The notes below the pieces were generated by a model. It saw only the letters and a program-made list of their open reading frames with translations. It did no database searches and was not told where the DNA came from. This document shows, one piece after another, positions 23,673 through 35,529 of a stretch of DNA of 60,000 nt. A program made the position numbers and the translations under genes. Position 1 is the stretch's first letter. Each line of letters starts with the position of its first letter. Source of the DNA: Polytrichum commune (Eukaryota; Streptophyta; Polytrichopsida; Polytrichales; Polytrichaceae); contig OX485803.1 of the NCBI GenBank assembly GCA_950295325.1, positions 27,964,001 to 28,024,000 of the forward strand. The letters are read 5' to 3'.

Positions 23673-25130
23673 GTAGAATTTTGTGTCTTATTGCTTGTAT
23701 AATAATATATTTTTGCATTTGATTGTTAATTGTCCGTTTAGTGCGGTAATCTTTATGGTTTTCCTTAGACAGTGAATTATATTTTGTAATGCCTTCTTAC
23801 ACTCTTACCCTAAACCATCCTTCCACTCTATTATTCAATAAGACATAGAGGTAAACTACCTCATTATCCACCATAGCATCATCCATGTAACAAAATTCAA
23901 AACAAAACCCAAAAAAAATAAAGAAATGTAGTTGTAAAAATATAGATCAAAACATGAAACAAAGACTAAGGAAAACTAAACCAAAAAATTAAAGATGATA
24001 AGTATAGAATATGAATACGTTTTTTAGAATTACAAAAAATACGAAGATAGACTAGAAGAAGAATGGAAGAATAAAAAAATCAGAAGATAGAATGGAAGGA
24101 GAATGGAATAACCCAAAAAATGCTTATGCCTAAAATATGGACATCATCCTATGTTTTTTGTTCAAATCAAACATCAAACTCCAAGAAATCCGAGACCATA
24201 TCCAAAGTGGCCACTCCCACATGAAATCTGAACCACTTGGCATGCCGAGACTCAACCTGAAACCAATGATTTGATGTCAAATTTATGGAGTCAGGTTGAA
24301 TGTAGCTAAGCATGAAACCCAAACATGGCATGCCCACATTCAACCGGAAACCATAAACTTTAATTCACCCTAAACATAAAACCCCTAGGCCTTGTCCAAA
24401 GTGGCCATGCCGAGACCGAACATGAAATCTAAGCCATTGGGCATGTCGAGACCCAAATTGAAACCAATGATTCGATTTTAAATTTATGGAGTCAGGTTGA
24501 ATGTAGCTAAACATGAAACCGCAACATGGCATGCCTACATTCAATCTGAAACCATAAACTTGATCTCAAATCAAACAGCAAACCCCAAGGCCAACAGACC
24601 TCGGATCCGAGGCCTTCTGCAAAGTAGCCCCTCCACTTGAAATACCGAGACCCACCCAGAAACCACCAACTTTAAACACAATCAGAATTTAGGGGCTCAA
24701 GCCATGAGGCCTCGGATCCGAGGCCTTGTCCAAGTGGGATTTAGTCCACCTCAAATGACAACCTGTAACCATCCGAGACCCATTCCCAACCTACAAACCT
24801 TATACCCAGTCTGAAATGATACCGCAGCCATGAGGCCTCGGATCCTACGTGGTCTCCAAGTGGGATTTAGTCCACCTCAAATGACAACCTGTAACCATCC
24901 AAGACCCATTCCCAACCTACAAACCTTGTAATAGAAGGTGCAAGCAAATCAGTATAGGTCCCTCACCCATGGTTATAGGTTCTTTTTGTCAATAAATTTG
25001 TCAATAAATATTTCAAAAGTTAGTTTTACACCGCGGTCATAGGGCATGTTTCACCACACAAAATTTCAATATTCTAGAAAACTTACCGCTCACCGCTCAC
25101 CGCTCGCAAAATAGCTTTTCCCTAGAGATA
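23673..25130. repeat. AT-rich region with short tandem duplications and three GAGGCCTCGG-type palindromes
   Basis: No gene is seen. About 24240-24560 holds two copies of a segment with ATGGAGTCAGGTTGAATGTA, and 24740-24920 holds two copies of GTGGGATTTAGTCCACCTCA. Palindromes of the family found upstream of copy C occur at 24599-24612 (short), 24707-24726 (20 bp, perfect) and as a half site near 24832. Confidence 0.55.
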
Positions 25131-25214
25131 TCTATAGCCACGTTACAGGGATACATGAAATCCAATAACCAGTGGAAAATGACAGTCGACATCTATCACT
25201 AAAATCATGATTGC

Positions 25215-25781
25215 ATAGATACGAACGAGCGTTCGTATCTATCATAAACACGGTGTAGTCCTCTACACATGCTTGCGTCAACAGGTCTGTTGGTGGATGC
25301 GTGGACGGTGGACAGGTGGTATTTACGAACGTGCGTTCGTAAAATTCAACTAACATAATTCTCCGCGGACACAAATGGTAGTGAGAAATACGAACGCCCG
25401 TTCGTATTTAACTTGCATATTGTTAACGTGGCCAATGCACGGAAGTGTATAAATTAAGGAATGTTTTTGGATTCTTGAAAAATAATCCCAGGTGATATTT
25501 ACGAACGCACGTTCGTAAATATCCCATCATCAGATGTTCCGTTGGAGAAAACGGTTACACGGGAACTCATGCGCGTCTGGGTCTTGAAGGCAGATATACG
25601 AACATACGTTCGTATATCATCGACACAATTTTCGTGCCTAGTTCTGTCTATAAGTAACTCAATGTTGAGTACGGTTGTGATCAACTTACGAACGCACGTT
25701 CGTAAACAACTCACATCATATCGATGTACCTATTGTACATGTGCTACCAATTCACGTTTACGAACGTGCGTTCGTAAACGT
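25215..25781. repeat. cluster of seven TACGAACG-NN-CGTTCGTA palindromes
   Basis: Sites: 25215-25242, 25322-25343, 25386-25409, 25494-25523, 25592-25617, 25686-25705 and 25754-25781. The 8-bp core arms are nearly constant, the central dinucleotide is free (AG, TG, CC, CA), and the outer arm bases differ from site to site yet still pair. The cluster lies about 6 kb before copy B, which carries the same palindrome family. Confidence 0.9.
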
Positions 25782-27179
25782 CCGGTATTTGCGGCGGTAT
25801 ATACGGGTATGTGCAGTCTGTAGTGGACCTGGGAGGTGTAGGGTTGGCGCACAAGAAAATGGTTTGAGCGCGTTCCAGTCAGGTCTGTGGAGCGCACACT
25901 TGGATGTGCCGCAGAAAAGAGCTCTTCTGTGGGGGGGAAGAGCTTTAAGTACCTTCCCCCCGATGGTTCAAAATCCCTTGGATGCTATTTAAAAAGCGGA
26001 TTCCCGCCGCCTACTTTGACCTAACAATATGCCATTCCATCCATGCGCAATATATAAATAGCATTATGTATGGAACATGTCTTGCGTGCACGCAACATAT
26101 TGTAAATCTATAAATCCGTCGCACACCTTAGTTGTTACCAAGGTCGCACGAAAATATGTCTATATGTCTATATGTCTATATTTATATGTATATATATGTA
26201 TATTTTACTATTTTACTATTTTATATATGGGTTATTATATTATATATATATGGGTTGATGGGTTAACATTGAGTATTAAATTATTTACGACTAAGGTGTG
26301 AAGTCCAAGTGAATTGATGAAGGTCTAAGTGATATATATATTCACACACACAATGAGGTAAGAGTGGCTAAGAACATATTGTGGAATCCCCTAAAATTGT
26401 AGGTATCATATGATTCATATAAAAAAAATGCTTGTAATATGGTCACCAAGTGCATGAATACCAATAAAAAGTCGCTTAATCCATAATGGCTTGTGCTAAG
26501 GTAGAGGGTGCTTAAACCAACACTTTAAGCCATTGCATACACATGTGGCCATGCCACGGGGAAAAAAAATAGTGCATCATATTAGCATTTCAACCCAAAT
26601 TGGCCTCAAAGAAAAAAAACATTTTTTTGATGAAAGTATAATATTCTATGAATTGTCAAAGTCAGAACTAGTAGCTTCTTAATTCCACTAGCTAGGCCGG
26701 GCAAGTAAAGTGAGGGAGAGACACGAGGACTACCTTATTTATTATATAACCTCAACCTCTACTAAATACATACTAGGCCTACTTTACACCGGGAACCGAG
26801 CTCATGCTCTCATGAAGCCCCACCATGCAAGGCCTTAAACCAACCCTTGTCTAATAATGAACCAATCCTAGTGGAGCGTGCCAAGATACCAACCTAGTGA
26901 GCCTACCAAGCGGGCCCTACACTTTAACCACTATACCTACATGACATATATTAATCTCCTTCGTATCATGAACCAACCCCTTTGACTTTGTGGGCCTACC
27001 CCCTTGGCAACAACCTTGTCCTTGGGTAACAACCTGCGTTTTCACCATCGGTTAATTACCAAGAAGTTAGTACAAAACACAATCAAGTTACTCCAAATGG
27101 TCATCACAACAACCCATTTAATTTTGCAATGAATTTACACTTCCATTAAGTTAGATTGTCTTAAATAGTTAATTTCTAA
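25782..27179. other. intergenic, no gene seen
   Basis: AT-rich sequence, with a (TATATGTC)n and TA-rich microsatellite at about 26150-26260. No coding frame, splice pattern or RNA gene is visible. Confidence 0.5.
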
Positions 27180-27450
27180 TACACCCTAACCTTGATAATG
27201 TCACACCTTCCGTTTCACCAAAAAATGTGGTATAAACAAGGTGTGGCATAATGGATAATGTCACATTTTGTGCATAATGTGATATTATCACAAAAATATG
27301 TGGAAAATCTAAATAACATTACAATGTAAAAAAGAAAATAACAAATACAAGACTTCAATGTTTTTTAATGTAAAATCTAATTCAAAATTGTGAATAACAA
27401 TAAGAGCACATCATAATGTGTCATTGAGATTAGGTAAAGACCTCTCACTA

Positions 27451-27905
27451 CACTAAATAGGTATATTAGTGATAGATGAAGATTAGTGTTAGAGCCAATA
27501 GTTACCCAAAACACTAAATGTCAATTGAAAGTACAATTAGTGTTGATAAAGTACACTTTATTTTGCATTGTCAAAGTTGAGTTCCCTTAAGTTTAAATGT
27601 TGTAATATCAAATTCCTAGCATATTACATTTTCTTTGAGGCTCTCATATTATACCTCCAATTCTTCATTTGAAGATTTACACTAAATGAAGAATTGGAGG
27701 TATAATATGAGAGCCTCAAAGAAAATGTAATATGCTAGGAATTTAGTCATCTAACACTAAATGCGCTTTTGTAAATATTCAAAGTTACTAATTGGTACAA
27801 ATAGTATTAGAGTTGACATTTAGTGTTCTAACACTATGAAGACAATTGACAAATAGCGTTTTCGTTGACTATTAGTGCTTCCAACACTAATCTACCTATT
27901 TAGTG
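27451..27905. mobile_element. MITE with CACTAAATAGG termini inside the pogo-like element
   Basis: The 455-bp element starts CACTAAATAGG and ends CCTATTTAGTG. TA lies at both flanks (27449-27450 and 27906-27907). The uninterrupted relative at 22245-23291 has a single TA at this place (CTCACTAGAGAC on the matching strand), so the boundaries are firm. The TA duplication points to a Tc1/mariner-type mechanism despite the CACTA-like first bases. Several ACACTAAAT motifs lie inside. Confidence 0.8.
27610..27744. ncRNA. perfect 61-bp inverted repeat (possible small-RNA hairpin)
   Basis: Arms 27610-27670 and 27684-27744 are exactly complementary over 61 bp, with a 13-nt loop. A transcript would form one long perfect duplex, suitable as a Dicer substrate and so a source of siRNA. 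The arms show no similarity to a gene I recognise in the window. Expression is not shown. The perfect match implies a recent origin or ongoing correction. Confidence 0.5.
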
Positions 27906-28184
27906 TAGAGACAAAGAAGCTTCTAATGTCATATTGATTTGCCGAAAGGTAGGTGAAGATGGCGACATCATCCATAGAATTTGTTGTCCATCCGGCCTTT
28001 TTCATCCATATTACTTGTTATTATCACACTTACACTACAAATTTTGGAAAAATTAGTGACATTATCAAGGGTGATAGGGATAATAACGAGGGAATTTTAC
28101 ACTATGGAAATCGGTTTCAAACTTTTAGGTGACAATATCAAGGTGTTCTATTAACAAGGGTGGCATTATCGAGATTAGGGTGTA

Positions 28185-29790
28185 GTCATTTTTATTATAA
28201 TTGTCTAAAATAAAATTATGAAAGAATATACAAGTTAATCTAACATACCTTCTTTTGTAGTTTAGCAAGACGTAAATTTTAACAAAGTGCACATAAAGAG
28301 GAAAAGAATATTAATATGAATCATTGTTGCAATTCATCATTGGTGAAAATTAAAGTTTAATGCACTAGTATTCGATCGTTAGTTCAAGTTGACACCTAAT
28401 TAAATGACTTGACGTCCTATTGGAAATTCACTTTAGGTCCACCATGGTGTGGAAATGGATAACTAATTTGGAATGGTGCATACAATAGTATGCACTTACA
28501 ATTATATATTTGTATTATTTGCAACAAGAAGTATGTGCATGACCATAGCTTAACTGTTGATTTAAGTTGAAGTCTTAAACCATTCATGTTATAATAAGAC
28601 TAAGTGTGTATTGTGTGATCAAATTGCACTCAAAACTATTAAGGTGAAAGGGCTAGCATTTCAAAATTCACTCTTCACCCCCTAAACCAATGTTTTATAT
28701 CAAAATGACAATTATTGGCATGAGTCTAGATTATTATAGTTGCTATGACCCAAATAAAGCAATTTCCAATCGAACCAACATTGGTAGACCATTTTGACAT
28801 GATGCGCATAGACCACAACATGGCCATATATAAGAAAGGTTGGTAAGATAAAAAGATGTAGGGGTTTGGGGTTAGGGTATAGAGTTTGTGAAAGAGTTGT
28901 CTATGTGGTTTGCGGGCTTAGGGTTTAGATCGTTACTTCAATGCATTATATACACAAACAATATCAACTCCTAAATAATCCATATCGCACTAACTTAATT
29001 TATGGGAAGCTCATACTATCAATTGATACTACTAGCAAAACATGCGACCACATGGCTAAAATACACTACACTAAATATGATATTTAGTGTTTGATTGTAT
29101 AAGATAGTGTTGTTACTATCATGGTCAACACTAAATTTCAATTCTTTGATAATTAGTGTTGGACATATTAAATGGGCCACCACATTTCCTACTACCATGT
29201 CCTTTATGCTTTTATCATTGTTAATTGTTTTTTTCATATTAATTTCCTTACACAAAATTTGTGCATGCGACATCCACATATTACCATTATAGTTGAAATT
29301 AAGTGTTTGAGTTCGCAATGAATAGTAGTTACTTTCATAGGGTTAGTGATATTTAGTGTACTATGCGTTTGTATTTAGAGTATCTAACACTAAATATTAT
29401 ATTAAGGGTGGTTCAAGCTAACACCTCATTAAATTAATGACATCGTATTGAAAATTGAATTTTCATCCACCTCTTGTGGAGAATCAGATAGCCCCTCTCC
29501 ACAATTCAAATTGAGTCATTTATATATGTAATATTTATTTGAAGAACCATTGAAGAACTTTAAAGATGTCTCGTTCATGAAAACAACATTTGCATCTTGG
29601 GGGTGGATTCTTCATCGAAAACCTACTAAATGACATGAATTGTTAAATACAAATTATCTGAACATACTTTTCTAAAATATGTTTACAAGGAATCCATATG
29701 TCGAGGTACTAAGGGGATACGGAAAGTCAAATTTATGTCCCTAAACTAAGCTCCTCCCATCTCCTATTTCATTTTTCCTGAACCCTCATC
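28185..29790. other. intergenic, no gene seen; possible decayed MITE relative near 29068-29395
   Basis: AT-rich sequence without a convincing ORF. Near 29068 and 29395 the motifs CACTAAATA and CTAACACTAAATAT recall the MITE at 27451, but no target duplication can be set. Confidence 0.35.
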
Positions 29791-29794
29791 CCTC

Positions 29795-29896
29795 CATGTC
29801 CCCATGGTATCCCCTCCCCTCCTCATCCCCTCCCCATTCCCTCCCCCCATCCCCATCCCCATCCCCATCCCCCATCCCCATCCCCCTCCCCCATCC
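29795..29896. repeat. C-rich microsatellite (CCCCAT)n
   Basis: A pyrimidine-rich run of CCCCATCCCCAT-type repeats of about 100 bp. The ORF across it is a repeat artefact. Confidence 0.8.
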
Positions 29897-30086
29897 CAGC
29901 CCTCGCCAGTGGCCACTAGCCACGTGGCCGCCGCTTGGAAACCCTAGCGGCGCCGGCTACCTCCCCGCGCCCCTCTCTCTCCTCCTCATTTGTCATTTGG
30001 AGCAGAGGAGGAGAGGAGCTCTTAGGTGCAGCGAAGCCCTTGCCAATTTTAGAGCCTCATTGTGAATGTTGTTTTGTTGTGTTGTC

Positions 30087-30490
30087 AGAACCTTGAGAAT
30101 AGGAAAGCTTGAGAGTAGGAAAGGTTGAGAGGTTGAGAGTTATAGAAAGGTTGAGAGGTTGAGAGTTATAGAAAGGTTGAGAGGTTGAGAGTTATAGAAA
30201 GGTTGAGAGGTTGAGAGTTATAGAAAGGTTGAGAGGTTTAGAGTTTTAGAAAGCTTGAGAGCTTGAGTTTTAGAAAGATTGAGAGGTAGAGAGTTTTAGA
30301 AAGCTTGAGAGGTTTAGAGTTTTAGAAAGATTGAGAGGTAGAGAGTTTTAGAAAGGTTGAGAGGTTGAGAGTTTCAGAAAGGTTGAGAGGTTGAGAGTTT
30401 CAGGGTGGTTGAGAGCTTGAGAGTTTTGGAAAGCTTGAGAGGTTGAGAGTAGGAAAGCTTGAGAGTTTTAGAAAGCTTGAGTTTTCTGAA
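30087..30490. repeat. minisatellite of GAAAGGTTGAGAGGTTGAGAG-like units
   Basis: About 400 bp of head-to-tail variants, with units near 27 bp (for example GAGAGTTATAGAAAGGTTGA). It lies immediately before the leader of copy B and shows clear strand asymmetry (purine-rich on +). Confidence 0.8.
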
Positions 30491-30631
30491 GCTTGTGAGT
30501 TGTGTACATCAGGGTTTGTGTAGGATTTGCATATAAGTTGTGAAGGCTTGAGAGTGTGACAAAGTGAAATTGCAATTGAAAGAGAATTCAGCGCTTTTGA
30601 AAGACAATTTGGTGTGCATTTGTGAGGATTT

Positions 30632-31618
30632 ATGGATTTCTCAGTAGGAGGCAGGAGGATTTGTGTGCAACAATTCAATGTGAGTACAGGTTTCCTTTAC
30701 AAATCACTCCTTCACAATCTGAAATTGTTGTTTGATGAATTCCTTGTGATTTGTTTTCTGCATTATGAGGTATGTCATGTTTTGTATGAAATAACACTTT
30801 CCTCTTCATTCTGAACTATCAATCACTGACTCGCAATTTTGTTCTGATTCCATTTTTCACTTGTGTTTCATCAATCTGATTACGAGTTGCAGGATCATGA
30901 ACAATGCCAGATTGCAACATTCATACCAACATTTATACGTATATGTACATATACATATATGTATATGTACGGATATATGTATATAAATAAATATACCATT
31001 TCCTAATCCCAGATGACCACATTTACGAACGTTCGTTCGTAAATGTGGCGTGAATACATGCCTTACCCCACAAACATATACGCACTTGCGTTCGTAAATA
31101 CGCACCTCACCCTCCATTTTTACGAATGCACGTTTGTATATTCGTCTATACCCTGTACATCAGAAAATCCTCAAATCCAATTACACATACAAAAATACGA
31201 ACGAACGTTCGTAATCACAAACTATAACAATATACCAAACCCTTCATGGTAATTGTCTGCATTCCCAAGTAGCATTATTTACGAACGCACGTTCGTAAAT
31301 AAGAACTAAAGTATTAATTCACCTATTTAGAAAATGCTCATGGAAATTCGAACAACCCTCGTGGAAATTAGATAACCCTGGACAACTCGTGGACTTGTTT
31401 AGAAACAATACGAACGCACGTTCGTAAACTTGTGTCAAATACACCTTAGCAACCACATTCTTTACGAACGTGCGTTCGTAAATGAAATCAGCGAAGACAT
31501 CATTACAACTTCTCATGGGTATCCATAGCCAGAGTTCATTGATTAGTGTATATGATTTGCTTGTCAATTACGAACGCTCGTTCGTAAACACAATACTAAA
31601 TGTTTATGTGCTCTGCAG
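30632..31618 (+). promoter_or_regulatory. putative 5' leader of copy B with palindromes
   Basis: A short possible leader exon ends at 30679 (CAAT|gtgagt). Acceptor-like sites precede 30892 (gttgcag) and 31619 (ctctgcag, directly before the ATG). Clean palindromes of the TACGAACG family lie at 31017-31048 (15-bp arms), 31196-31213, 31275-31302, 31409-31426, 31461-31482 and 31568-31587, and degenerate ones near 31079 and 31121. If this is the leader intron, the sites sit in transcribed but spliced sequence, as in copy A. Confidence 0.4.
31017..31587. repeat. palindrome cluster directly upstream of copy B
   Basis: Six clean and two degenerate copies of TACGAACG-NN-CGTTCGTA, spaced about 55-180 bp. 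Centres are TT, AA, CA, CA, TG and CT. The site at 31017-31048 has 15-bp perfect arms beginning CCACATT, and the one at 31275 has 13-bp arms beginning TTATT. Confidence 0.9.
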
Positions 31619-33897
31619 ATGGCTAGACCGAGCAGAAACGCCATTGAGATGTTCGCAGTGCAGATAGATCAACTACCAGAGTCAGTGTCCGACCCCAACG
31701 GAAACGATAATTATGTCCCCAAGGAGGACTTCATAGGGGAATGGACGGCACTGCCAGAGAAGACATTAGACGGTCTTTTCTGTCTTCGCTTCACATACGA
31801 GCTGGAAACGACGCCGGACCAGCCAGAGCAATGGGTGCAGATGAAGACTTGGGAATTAGAATCAATTGAGGCACAAGGAGATTATGTGATTCTAGACATG
31901 AAAAACAAGAAGGATCACATTAACCTATTGTTAGAGTACAGGAGACATAGTTTCTCCTACACATACGCGGAAAATAACGTAATGGCTGATGCCAAACACT
32001 TCCTCAAGGACCTCTTCACGAAGTACGCCCTGAGCTCGTACTGGACAGCAAGGAAGTTGGCCGCGCTCTCCTTGAATATCTCCAAGTACAATAGCGCGGT
32101 CGCGGAAGCCAACAACAAGAAGAAGAGCCCACGGAAACCATCCGCATCCGGGGCAGGAGGATCGAGAAGTGCACCCAAGCCGGTGCCTTCCGCGAGCAGG
32201 GTGACGGAGGGTCCCAGCCGTCATTCCACGCCATCGAAGAGGTCCCGGGACGAAATGGAGAGCTCTGGGGTAACAGAGGGCGCTGAGGTGAGCTCTCCTC
32301 CCGTGATGCCAACCCCTTTAAAGAAGGGTGAGAATCCAGATGCGGTGAAGGCAACGAAGATCCTACGAGATTTCAATAATTACTCGAAGGATTGCTGGCC
32401 CATGGGGCGCCACTTCACGTTCAACGTGGACTGCTTCAAGTGCGAAAAGTCACCCAACAAGTGGGTGGTAAGGTCTCGCGAGAGCGGTGGGGTGAAGTGG
32501 CAGATCAACAACCTCATGAATAATGTCAAGTGGAATAGACAGACAGTCTGCGTCATGCCCAAGGGGCTGACATCCCGACCGACAGAGATGGATTGGCCGT
32601 GAATCCAGAATGGAGAATTCTGGATTATAGATGGTCAGCACAGCTTGGAGGCATCGCAACATATCCTCAAGGACGACAACTTCCAGCACGAGCTGAAGGC
32701 TGACCTGCGGTACTGGAAGGCGTTCTTGGTCTGGTCGGACGATTGGGACAAGCTGCGCAAGATTTCAACCTTCCTGAACTCGGGGAACAAAATCAAGGCG
32801 TTCGAGGCTTCGTGGGCGGCTAACATAGTGGCTGCCAGAGACGTCTGGGTGGCACACGGATGGAAGAAACCTTCCCTATCCCAAGATCTTTTTGAAGAGG
32901 CCAAAGCACAAGCCCGGCACGTACTCTATCAAGGAGTGGTGTGACCACCGGAAGCTGAAGACTGCTGCCATGAGATAATTGAGCGTACTCGCACCAGAGT
33001 ACAAATTTTTTGAAATCGACGGCGACATCAATTGGCCGCAATGGCAATTGTTAAAGGTCGACTACAACATCAATGGAGCCTCCATGCGCAGTCTGGTCAA
33101 GGAGCACGCCTCTGTTTTGAAGTTGAAGGGGAACAAAAGGACTAAGAAAACCGACACGGATCCCCACGAGATAATGTTGTACATACAATTTTTGGAGAGG
33201 AAGAGGAACGCCACATTCGAAGGGGTGGCAAGGTTTTGCGTGATGACCTCCGGTGTGGAGAGGGTCACATTTTCCAAGTGGGACGGCACCATAAGCAGGG
33301 CCAAGGTGAGGGAGGATCGACGGGGTTGCCCTTTTGCCCTGATCGATTTCAGGGGGATTCCGGGTGCGTCAAGGCAAGGGGGGAAGGACATTCCCTTCTA
33401 CAACCCCTTCATGGCCAAGTTCATGGAGTTCAAATCGCCGGCCATGAGGGAGCCACACGTTTGGCTGTGGATAGTCGAACACGAGAAGTTGTCGGTCGTC
33501 ACAGAGCTGTACGAGCAGAAGATCAAATTCGAGTACAGCATCTTCCACAGCACGTACGTGCCAGCGAAGACGGAGGGGATCGTGGCCATCAACGAGGCCA
33601 GGGGCAACAAGCAGGTGGGAGCGGTCAGCCTGATTTTCTTGACGTACAATGAGCTTAGGGATGGGCGACCGCCTATCAAGGCGAACAACACGTTCAAGAA
33701 AATCTACAGCATCCCGCATCCCCCTCCCAAGGATCTGCTGCAAGAGACCCTCTACACCGTCTTCCCCGCCATGGAACTCATGATGGAGTTCTACGTCTCT
33801 ATATTGCAGAGTCTGGTTATAAGTGGAGAGACGGTATACAACGTATGTGGAGGCTCCAAATTCATGTATGCGGCCATGGTAAGTTGTCCAGACTCCA

Positions 33898-34075
33898 TTT
33901 ACGAACGCTCGTTCGTAAAGTTCACCAACTTCTCAACGCATTGTTTCAAAGTCGTTGCACGTGACGCATTCATGTTTACGAACGCTCGTTCGTAAACATA
34001 ACCCCCTTCGTAATGTAATGCTTGAAACTCGTTGCACGCCACGCTTTGATGTTTATGAACGTGCGTTCGTATTTT
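33898..34075. repeat. palindromes in the intron of copy B
   Basis: Perfect sites at 33898-33919 and 33972-33999 (13-bp arms starting ATGTT, centre CT) and one degenerate site near 34055, all inside the 223-bp intron 33879-34101. Confidence 0.85.
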
Positions 34076-35084
34076 CTGACCTTATTGCTCTCTTCTCACA
34101 GATGATGGGTCTCGTAGTCAACACCTTCGTTGACGCTATCGACGAAGAAGACTTCAAGATCCACCGTGCGAAAGCGTCGACGATGGACCTCAAGGACATC
34201 TCTGTCCCAAGGATGGACTTCAGTATGCCCGCCGACGAGGGCATACCACTCCACGATTCAGAGGATGACGAGCCCGCCCCCTCCGCCAACGTGGACGCCA
34301 TTCTGCAGTCCTTCGACGTACCCCCGCTTCGGATCTTGCCGCCAACGACAGATCTTCCCGACCCTCAAGGGACTCCGGGTGGTTATACAGGGTCGTCCGC
34401 GGGGACAACCCTGGACCTCCTCCCCGCGCGAACGTCTCTTGCGGAGCCTTTCGGAACGCCAGGCGGATGCTCGACGTCACAGTCTCCAAGGCCCGCTGTG
34501 GTTCCGAAGATGGAAACCCTGGACATCCTCGACCAACGCTCGCGGCCATCTTTGGACCTCTTCCGCAACACGAGGAGGAGGATGAAGAAGACTCCCTACG
34601 TGGAGTTGCCGCCGGGAGCAATCATCGAGGTCTCAGACGAGGACGAGGGGGACATGGACATCATGGCCGAGCTTGGGGTGGACTACGACAAGAACAAGCG
34701 GGTGAAGGAGGAGGCGCTTACCGTCGCTGAGCTCAACGCCAAGCTGGAGGCGAAGATGAAGGAGGAGATGGCTGCAGCCCAGGAGGAGAGCGCCAAGCAT
34801 CTGGCCAGGCTGCAAGAGCAGCTGAGGGAATCAGCGGCCAAAACCGACGCCATCTTCGAGATGCTCAGAAACATGCAGAGCTTCTCTGCGCTGGTCCAGC
34901 AACCTTACCCCTTCCCCCCTGGAGGATACCCCTCACGGCCCCCACCTCCAGTCATGTACCAAGGAGGGCCTTCCCACCAAACAGCGCCACACCCAACGCC
35001 GGCGGGAAGTCCATTGCCCCCGGAGGTGACGGCAACCGCCTCAACCTCCCACGATGCAATCACGGCGGCGCTAAGGGAGGACGA

Positions 35085-35112
35085 AGATTTACGAACGCGC
35101 GTTCGTGAATCT
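35085..35112. repeat. TACGAACG-type palindrome inside the coding exon of copy B
   Basis: The site reads in frame as DLRTRVRES and keeps the reading frame open. Centre CG, one arm mismatch. A second coding-exon site lies at 35474-35495 (ITNARS). Confidence 0.8.
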
Positions 35113-35529
35113 TCAGGTCCGGCAGTCCTGACCCCTCCCCCTTCAAGGGTAGGACTGCCCACAGACACGGGCACGGCCTCTTTCACCGTCGTCCCAAGGG
35201 TTGTAGATAGGAGGGGCGATGACACTGCGCAACACACTGACATGGTCATTGTGGAGGAAACGCAGGGGAGCCCCAATGACTCGGCAGGTCCGCGTGGGAT
35301 GGTCGTGGAGAGCCCTGAACAGGAACGACATCCATCCGCGCACATGGAGGATGTCCGCATGGAGAGACTCGACCTGGGCGGGGACGATGACGTGGAGCTC
35401 ATCCAACAGACCCAGTCGTCTCAGGCGGAGCGTCCGGCGGAGGTCATGGATCCAAAGGCTGCTGCCCCAATGGATATTACGAACGCGCGTTCGTTAACCA
35501 AAGAGGTAACTCATCTCTGAGAATGCCAA

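Larger units (their letters stand above)
27182..28182 (-). mobile_element. second pogo-like element, inverted, carrying a nested MITE
   Basis: The ends CACCCTAACCTTGATAATGT (left) and CACCCTAATCTCGATAATGC (right, read inward) match the element at 22245. TA flanks both sides (27180-27181 and 28183-28184). The internal sequence is the reverse complement of the same family, including the remnant transposase frame, which is broken here by the MITE at 27451-27905. Comparison with the first copy gives an exact pre-insertion sequence for the MITE. Confidence 0.85.
31619..35520 (+). pseudogene. copy B: ParB-like / degenerate methyltransferase fusion gene, broken
   Basis: Exon 31619-33878, intron with palindromes, exon 34102-35505 (both junctions phase 0). 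The first ATG follows a strong acceptor. The ParB/DGQHR-like motif is FWIIDGQHSLEAS. Further on, FALIDFRGIPG stands in the DPPY position and GETVYNVCGGSKFMYAAM then DAIDEEDF stand in the SAM-motif position, with the exon junction just after the glycine motif. The C-terminal part has IIEVSDEDEGD (SUMO-interacting-like), a coiled coil of about 80 residues (34690-34880) and Pro-rich sequence. Lesions: TGA at 32600-32602, a shift of frame near 32882, and TAA at 32976-32978. Coding GC is clearly higher than in copies A and C. A minimal alternative is that only the second exon is still translated. Confidence 0.65.

Noticed and set aside
29019-29318. Minus-strand ORF of 99 codons in AT-rich DNA
   Set aside because: No domain, no homologous copy, and the surrounding sequence looks like decayed MITE and intergenic DNA.
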